A stretch of 64,000 nt of DNA from Thermoplasmata archaeon (lineage in GTDB: Archaea; Thermoplasmatota; Thermoplasmata; Lutacidiplasmatales; UBA184): the NCBI GenBank assembly GCA_022750115.1, contig JAKIWI010000004.1, positions 1 through 64,000 of the forward strand, read 5' to 3'. A model generated the notes under the pieces. It was not told where the DNA came from and searched no databases. It was given only the letters and a program-made list of their open reading frames with translations. A program made the translations under genes and the position numbers. This document shows, one piece after another, positions 60,371-64,000 of the stretch (positions are counted from its first letter, which is position 1; each line of letters begins with the position of its first letter).

Positions 60371-61747
60371 GTGGACGCGGCATCGATGGCCGCACTTCGG
60401 GAGGCGGTCGCCGGACCCATCGCGACGGACTTCGCGTCGCGCTCCGCCCTCAGCCACGATGCCTCGTTCGTGGCGGGTGCGGCCGACGCCGTCGTTCGGC
60501 CGAGGGACGCGGAGGATGTCGTCGCCCTCGTCCGGTGGGCCCGGAAGCACCGGGTCCCCCTGACAGCGCGCGGCGGAGGGACCTCCCTCGACGGGGAGTC
60601 GGTCCCCATCTCCGGGGGGATCGTGGTGGATTTCTCCGGGTCGACCGCCATCGGGCCGGTGAACGCGGCCGCCCGGACGGTCCAGGTCGGGCCGGGGGTG
60701 GTGAATCACGACCTTCACCGGCGGCTCGCGGAGAGTGGCCTGTTCTTTCCTCCGAACCCGGGTTCGTGGCGGAGCTGCACGATCGGCGGCAACGTCGGCA
60801 CCAACGCCTCGGGACCCCGGTCGTTCCGCTACGGGCCGACCCGACGGTGGGTCCACGATGCCGAGGTTGTGCTCGGCACGGGGGAGGTCGCTCACCTGGG
60901 GCCGGTCACGGCGAAGCGGTCCGTCGGTCCCGAGCTTCTGGACTTGGTGGTCGGGTCGGAGGGAACGCTCGCCCTCGTGACGGGAATCACGCTTCGACTC
61001 GCCCCGAGCCCCCGCCGCCGTTGCGGTGTGGTCGTTCCGGTCCCCGAGAGCGTCCCGGCGGGCTCGCTCGCTTTGGCGATGGCCTCCCGGGTCTCGCTCC
61101 CGATCTCGGCCATCGAATACGTCGACGCGACGGTCGCCGATGCGTTGCGGCGCCGTCCCGAAGCCCGCCTTCCTTCCGACGGGGCGCTCCTCCTCCTCGA
61201 GCTCGAGACCGAGGGAACGGACGTGGAGTCGGAGGCTCTGGCCGAACTCGATGCGCTGCTCCGGCAGAACGGGGTCGCCGAGAGCGCGACCGTGGCCGCG
61301 GACGCCGACCGGATGTGGACCCTCCGGGGAGAGGCGGGAGAGTTGCTCGGTCGGTCGACGGGGCCGTCCGTCCGGGAGGACGTCGCCGTACCCCTCGATC
61401 GAGTGGATGCGCTGCTCGCGCGGTTGCGGAACCTTGCGGACTCGGAATCCGTCGAGCTTCATGTCTACGGGCACATCGGCCAAGGGAACCTCCACCCGAC
61501 GTTCGTGGTCGACCCCGCGGGCGAACGAGGCCGCCGGGTCCGCTCCCGCACCTGGGACGCCGCCCGCTCCCTCGGTGGGACCGTCGCGGCCGAGCACGGC
61601 GTCGGCTCCGTCAAGCGCGACGAGGTCGCGGCCGAGCTCGGTGAGGCGGGCGTTCGGGTCTTGCGTGGCTGGAAGGCGCTCTGCGACCCGGACGGGATCT
61701 TGAATCCCGGCAAGCTGCTGCCTCCCAATGCTCCAGCAACGCCATAG
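60371..61747 (+). CDS. FAD-linked oxidase (GlcD / D-lactate dehydrogenase type)
   Basis: A 458-residue 2-hydroxyacid oxidoreductase. The FAD PP-loop is [25 protein letters not shown] with [21 protein letters not shown]; the C-terminal domain has [25 protein letters not shown] and [12 protein letters not shown]. The substrate is probably D-lactate or glycolate. GTG 60371 is the start. Its last 137 bp overlap the 3' end of the convergent mutY. Confidence 0.92.
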   Translation: MDAASMAALREAVAGPIATDFASRSALSHDASFVAGAADAVVRPRDAEDVVALVRWARKHRVPLTARGGGTSLDGESVPISGGIVVDFSGSTAIGPVNAAARTVQVGPGVVNHDLHRRLAESGLFFPPNPGSWRSCTIGGNVGTNASGPRSFRYGPTRRWVHDAEVVLGTGEVAHLGPVTAKRSVGPELLDLVVGSEGTLALVTGITLRLAPSPRRRCGVVVPVPESVPAGSLALAMASRVSLPISAIEYVDATVADALRRRPEARLPSDGALLLLELETEGTDVESEALAELDALLRQNGVAESATVAADADRMWTLRGEAGELLGRSTGPSVREDVAVPLDRVDALLARLRNLADSESVELHVYGHIGQGNLHPTFVVDPAGERGRRVRSRTWDAARSLGGTVAAEHGVGSVKRDEVAAELGEAGVRVLRGWKALCDPDGILNPGKLLPPNAPATP

Positions 61748-62813
61748 CACGAATCGTCGCCGCCGGCCGGGGGAGCCGGGCGAACTCCGAGGGTCGCACC
61801 CAACGAAGTGGGGCGTCACCGTGCGGGGTCGTCGCGCCGGCCACCTCGCCCCGGAACAGGTGGAGGTCGACGGAGAAGTGCGAGTAGGCGTGTCGGACCA
61901 CTCCGACCGGAGCGAGCGGCCCGGCGGACAATCCCGTCTCCTCCCGAAGCTCCCGACGGGCGGCCGCGCTCGGGGTCTCCCCCGGCTCCAGGTGCCCGCC
62001 CGGCAACTCCCAGAGACCCCCGAGCAAACCCTCGGTCGGCCGGCGACGCACGAGCCATCGGGACCCCGAGCGCAGCGCCACGATCGCCGCGACGACGTGC
62101 GGGCGCGCGGGCTTCGGTGATCGCCGGGGGATCGACCCCGGGTCGGGGAGCTCCCGACGCGCCCGACAGAACACCGCAACGGGGCACACCGGGCAGTCGG
62201 GGGACCTCGGGAGACACACCGTCTCCCCGAGCTCCATCACCGCCTCGTTGAAGGCGCCCGCCCGCCGTCGGGGGAGCTCGAGCTCGAGCTTCTCGCGAAG
62301 CCGGGCGCGGACCGGCGGAGATCGTACGTTCCCGGTTTCGAGCGTCCAGCGGGCGGCGACGCGAAGCCCGTTCGCCTCGAGCGCCACGACCGGCTCGTCG
62401 TAGGCGAGGCTGGCGATCGCGGCGGAGACGTAGGGGCCAATCCCCGGAAGTTTCGCGAGCTCCGCCGCCGAGCGCGGCAGCTTGGCCTCGTGATCCCGGA
62501 CGAGCTCGACCGCCGCCTGTCGAAGGTGGCGGGCCCGCGCGTAGTAGCCCGCTCCCTCCCATTCCTTCAGCACGTCGTCCTCGCGGGCGGCCGCGAGCGT
62601 CCGAACGTCGGGGAATCTCTGGACGAACGACTCGAACCGCGGGACGACGGCCACGACGCGGGTCTGCTGAAGCAGCACCTCGGCCACCCAGATCTTGTAT
62701 GGGTCGCGGTCGCGCCGCCAGGGGAGCGGCCGGCGGTGCTGGTCGAACCAGGTGAGCAAGGCCTCTGCGAGACCCGAGCCGGAGGGCCGCCGTGCTGACG
62801 ACGGCACGCTCAC
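61611..62813 (-). CDS. mutY: MutY adenine glycosylase fused to an intact Nudix domain
   Basis: A 400-residue repair enzyme that removes A opposite 8-oxoG. Residues 15-225 are the HhH-GPD fold: [12 protein letters not shown] (Glu45), [12 protein letters not shown], and the cluster C200-x6-C-x2-C-x5-C216. The usual catalytic Asp position reads ALEAN, so Glu146 replaces Asp. Residues 238-360 are a Nudix domain with a complete box G-x5-E-x7-REL-x-EE-x-GL (273-295), usually degenerate in MutY. A further 40-residue Arg/Pro tail lies in the overlap with the oxidase gene. GTG 62813 is leaderless relative to the shared TATA box. Confidence 0.9.
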   Translation of the reverse strand: MSVPSSARRPSGSGLAEALLTWFDQHRRPLPWRRDRDPYKIWVAEVLLQQTRVVAVVPRFESFVQRFPDVRTLAAAREDDVLKEWEGAGYYARARHLRQAAVELVRDHEAKLPRSAAELAKLPGIGPYVSAAIASLAYDEPVVALEANGLRVAARWTLETGNVRSPPVRARLREKLELELPRRRAGAFNEAVMELGETVCLPRSPDCPVCPVAVFCRARRELPDPGSIPRRSPKPARPHVVAAIVALRSGSRWLVRRRPTEGLLGGLWELPGGHLEPGETPSAAARRELREETGLSAGPLAPVGVVRHAYSHFSVDLHLFRGEVAGATTPHGDAPLRWVRPSEFARLPRPAATIRAMALLEHWEAAACRDSRSRPGRRAPSSHARPERPPHRARPRPRRA

Positions 62814-62835
62814 ATCGCTGCGGAACGAAACGAAC

Positions 62836-62843
62836 CATTAAAG
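62836..62843. promoter_or_regulatory. Shared TATA box, mutY (minus) and thioredoxin (plus)
   Basis: CCATTAAA is centred 26-27 bp from the mutY GTG (62813). The same box would start plus-strand transcription near 62866, 11 nt before the thioredoxin ATG (62877). Confidence 0.55.
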
Positions 62844-62876
62844 CGGGCATCCGTGTGAAACCGCCGAGAACACACG

Positions 62877-63218
62877 ATGACAACGGAACCGAACCTGATC
62901 GTAGTGACGGACGAGACGTTCGAGACCGAGGTCATTCGTTCGCCGCTCCCCGTCGTCGTCGACTTCTACGCGGACTGGTGCGCGCCGTGCCGCTCCGCCG
63001 ACCCGGTTCTGCAGGAACTGTCCGAGGCGCTGCTTGGGCGCGTCAAGTTCACGAAGGTCAACGTCGACGAGTCGGGGCACGTCACCCGCTCCTACGGGAT
63101 CCACTCGATCCCGACCTACGTCTTCCTCGACCGCGGTCGCGAGAAGGGCCGCGAGGTCGGGCCCGTCGGCCCGACGGAGTTCCGTACGATCCTGAAGCGG
63201 TACTTCGCGTTCGCCTGA
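62877..63218 (+). CDS. Thioredoxin
   Basis: A 113-residue thioredoxin. VVDFYADWCAPCRSADPVL holds the active site WCAPC (Pro between the cysteines is Ala-Pro, thioredoxin-like rather than glutaredoxin), and SIPTYVFL gives the cis-Pro. It reduces protein disulfides in the cytoplasm. Divergent from mutY, possibly co-expressed in oxidative stress (inference). The stop lies 20 bp before the convergent purH. Confidence 0.94.
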   Translation: MTTEPNLIVVTDETFETEVIRSPLPVVVDFYADWCAPCRSADPVLQELSEALLGRVKFTKVNVDESGHVTRSYGIHSIPTYVFLDRGREKGREVGPVGPTEFRTILKRYFAFA

Positions 63219-63238
63219 GCGAAGCCGCGGTTCGCCAC

Positions 63239-64000
63239 CTAGTGGCGGAACACCCGCCAGCCGGTACAGTACATCGCGATCTGGTGGCGCTCGGCGACGG
63301 CGATGACCTCCGGGTCCCGGAGGCTCCCGCCCGGCTGGACGATCGCTCGGATCCCGGCCTGCGCCGCGACCTCGACGCCGTCGGGGAACGGGAAGAACGC
63401 GTCCGACGCGAGCACCGAACCGCTCGCCCGCGCGCCCGCGACGCCGACCGCGAGCTCGACCGCCTTCACGCGCGTCGGCTGCCCCGAGCCGATGCCGACG
63501 GTCTTGGTTCCGTCGGCGAGCACGATCGCGTTCGACTTCGCGTGCCGGACGACCCGCCAGGCGAAGTCGAGCGAGGCCAACTCCTGCGGGGTCGCGCGCG
63601 CGGTGGTGACGGGTCGAAGATCGCCGGGGGCGAGTTGGCGGCGGTCGGTCTCCTGGAGAAGAACGCGGCCGAGCGCCGAGTGCGCCTCCCAGCGCGGCCG
63701 CTCGACCGAGGGCGGGTCGACGCGGACGACCTTGGCCTTCGCCCGGCGCTGCAACGCCGTCGCGGCCGCGGCGGAGTACCCGGGAGCCCCCAGCACGTCG
63801 ACGAACACGCCGTGGAGCGCGGCGAGGGACTCCTCCTCGAGCGGGCGGTTCACAGCGATGACGCAACCGTAGCGGGCGACCGGGTCGGTCGCCACCGCTC
63901 GCGCGAGCGCTTCTCCGATCGTCGTATCGGAGGCGACGCCGCACGGCGTCGCGTGCTTGACGACCGCGGCGCTCGGCGTCGGGAACTCGCTGACGGTCCC
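63239..64000 (-). CDS. purH: AICAR transformylase/IMP cyclohydrolase PurH, 3' part
   Basis: The C-terminal 253 residues of the AICAR transformylase domain. VVKHATPCGVA near the window edge carries the catalytic Lys-His pair; SNAIVLADGTKTVGIGSGQPTRV, ASDAFFPFPDGVEVAAQAG and IVQPGGSLRDPEVI are conserved. The frame is open to the edge, so the gene starts beyond the window. It converts AICAR to FAICAR in purine synthesis using a formyl carrier. Confidence 0.95.
   Translation of the reverse strand, partial: GTVSEFPTPSAAVVKHATPCGVASDTTIGEALARAVATDPVARYGCVIAVNRPLEEESLAALHGVFVDVLGAPGYSAAAATALQRRAKAKVVRVDPPSVERPRWEAHSALGRVLLQETDRRQLAPGDLRPVTTARATPQELASLDFAWRVVRHAKSNAIVLADGTKTVGIGSGQPTRVKAVELAVGVAGARASGSVLASDAFFPFPDGVEVAAQAGIRAIVQPGGSLRDPEVIAVAERHQIAMYCTGWRVFRH

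Overview
The window is one stretch of a very GC-rich archaeal chromosome. Archaeal signatures are the L7Ae-S28e-L24e ribosomal cluster, RadA, an archaeal TyrRS, type II methionine aminopeptidase, a RIO kinase, a CCA-less tRNA-Glu, a 7S SRP RNA and TATA boxes placed about 26 bp upstream of many start codons (predicted leaderless mRNAs). The gene mix (kelch, PQQ-type and Ig-like surface proteins, a G1 glutamic peptidase, a fused hexulose-6-phosphate synthase/RraA, Ni-SOD) suggests an uncultured Thermoplasmata-like, oxygen-exposed, peptide-using lineage. That placement is inference, not a sequence match. No insertion sequence, prophage or CRISPR array was seen.

Layout. 1-6 kb: 3' end of type I glutamine synthetase, a YtcJ-like amidohydrolase, TruA and a polytopic membrane protein. 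6-11.3 kb: secreted kelch protein, G1 peptidase, TenA/CADD-family protein and two membrane proteins. 11.4-16.3 kb: a TolB-TPR-AAA fusion, a RelE-type toxin-antitoxin pair, a cupin and a MASE1-PAS membrane sensor. 16.4-25 kb: tRNA-Glu, HPS/RraA fusion and orphan DNA methyltransferase sharing one TATA box, ThpR, AlkA, a large surface protein, SHMT and a thioesterase. 25-32.4 kb: SRP RNA, a beta-propeller/ABC-permease fusion with its partner permease, and a coiled-coil RecA-fold protein. 32.5-43 kb: TyrRS, GST-like protein, ribosomal proteins, a split membrane-anchored Cas4-like nuclease, M29 peptidase, RIO kinase, Ndk, Sua5 and Map. 43-50 kb: two-gene methionine synthase, persulfide-dioxygenase-like hydrolase, GltD-like oxidoreductase, malic enzyme, GNAT and a decayed membrane gene. 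50.5-57 kb: PurC, RadA, a complete molybdate/tungstate ABC operon with a ModE-like regulator, then Ni-SOD facing its maturation protease. 57-64 kb: histidine ammonia-lyase, a zinc-ribbon wHTH protein, a structured RNA leader with a degenerate receiver, GlcD-type oxidase, MutY-Nudix, thioredoxin and the 3' part of PurH.

Genes are packed tightly. Co-directional neighbours often overlap by ATGA or GTGA. Three convergent pairs interlock their stop codons through a single CTAG, and three others overlap by 26-137 bp. The points most worth follow-up are the split membrane Cas4-like nuclease, the propeller-permease fusion, the Ni-SOD/protease pair and the structured leaders before L7Ae and the receiver gene.
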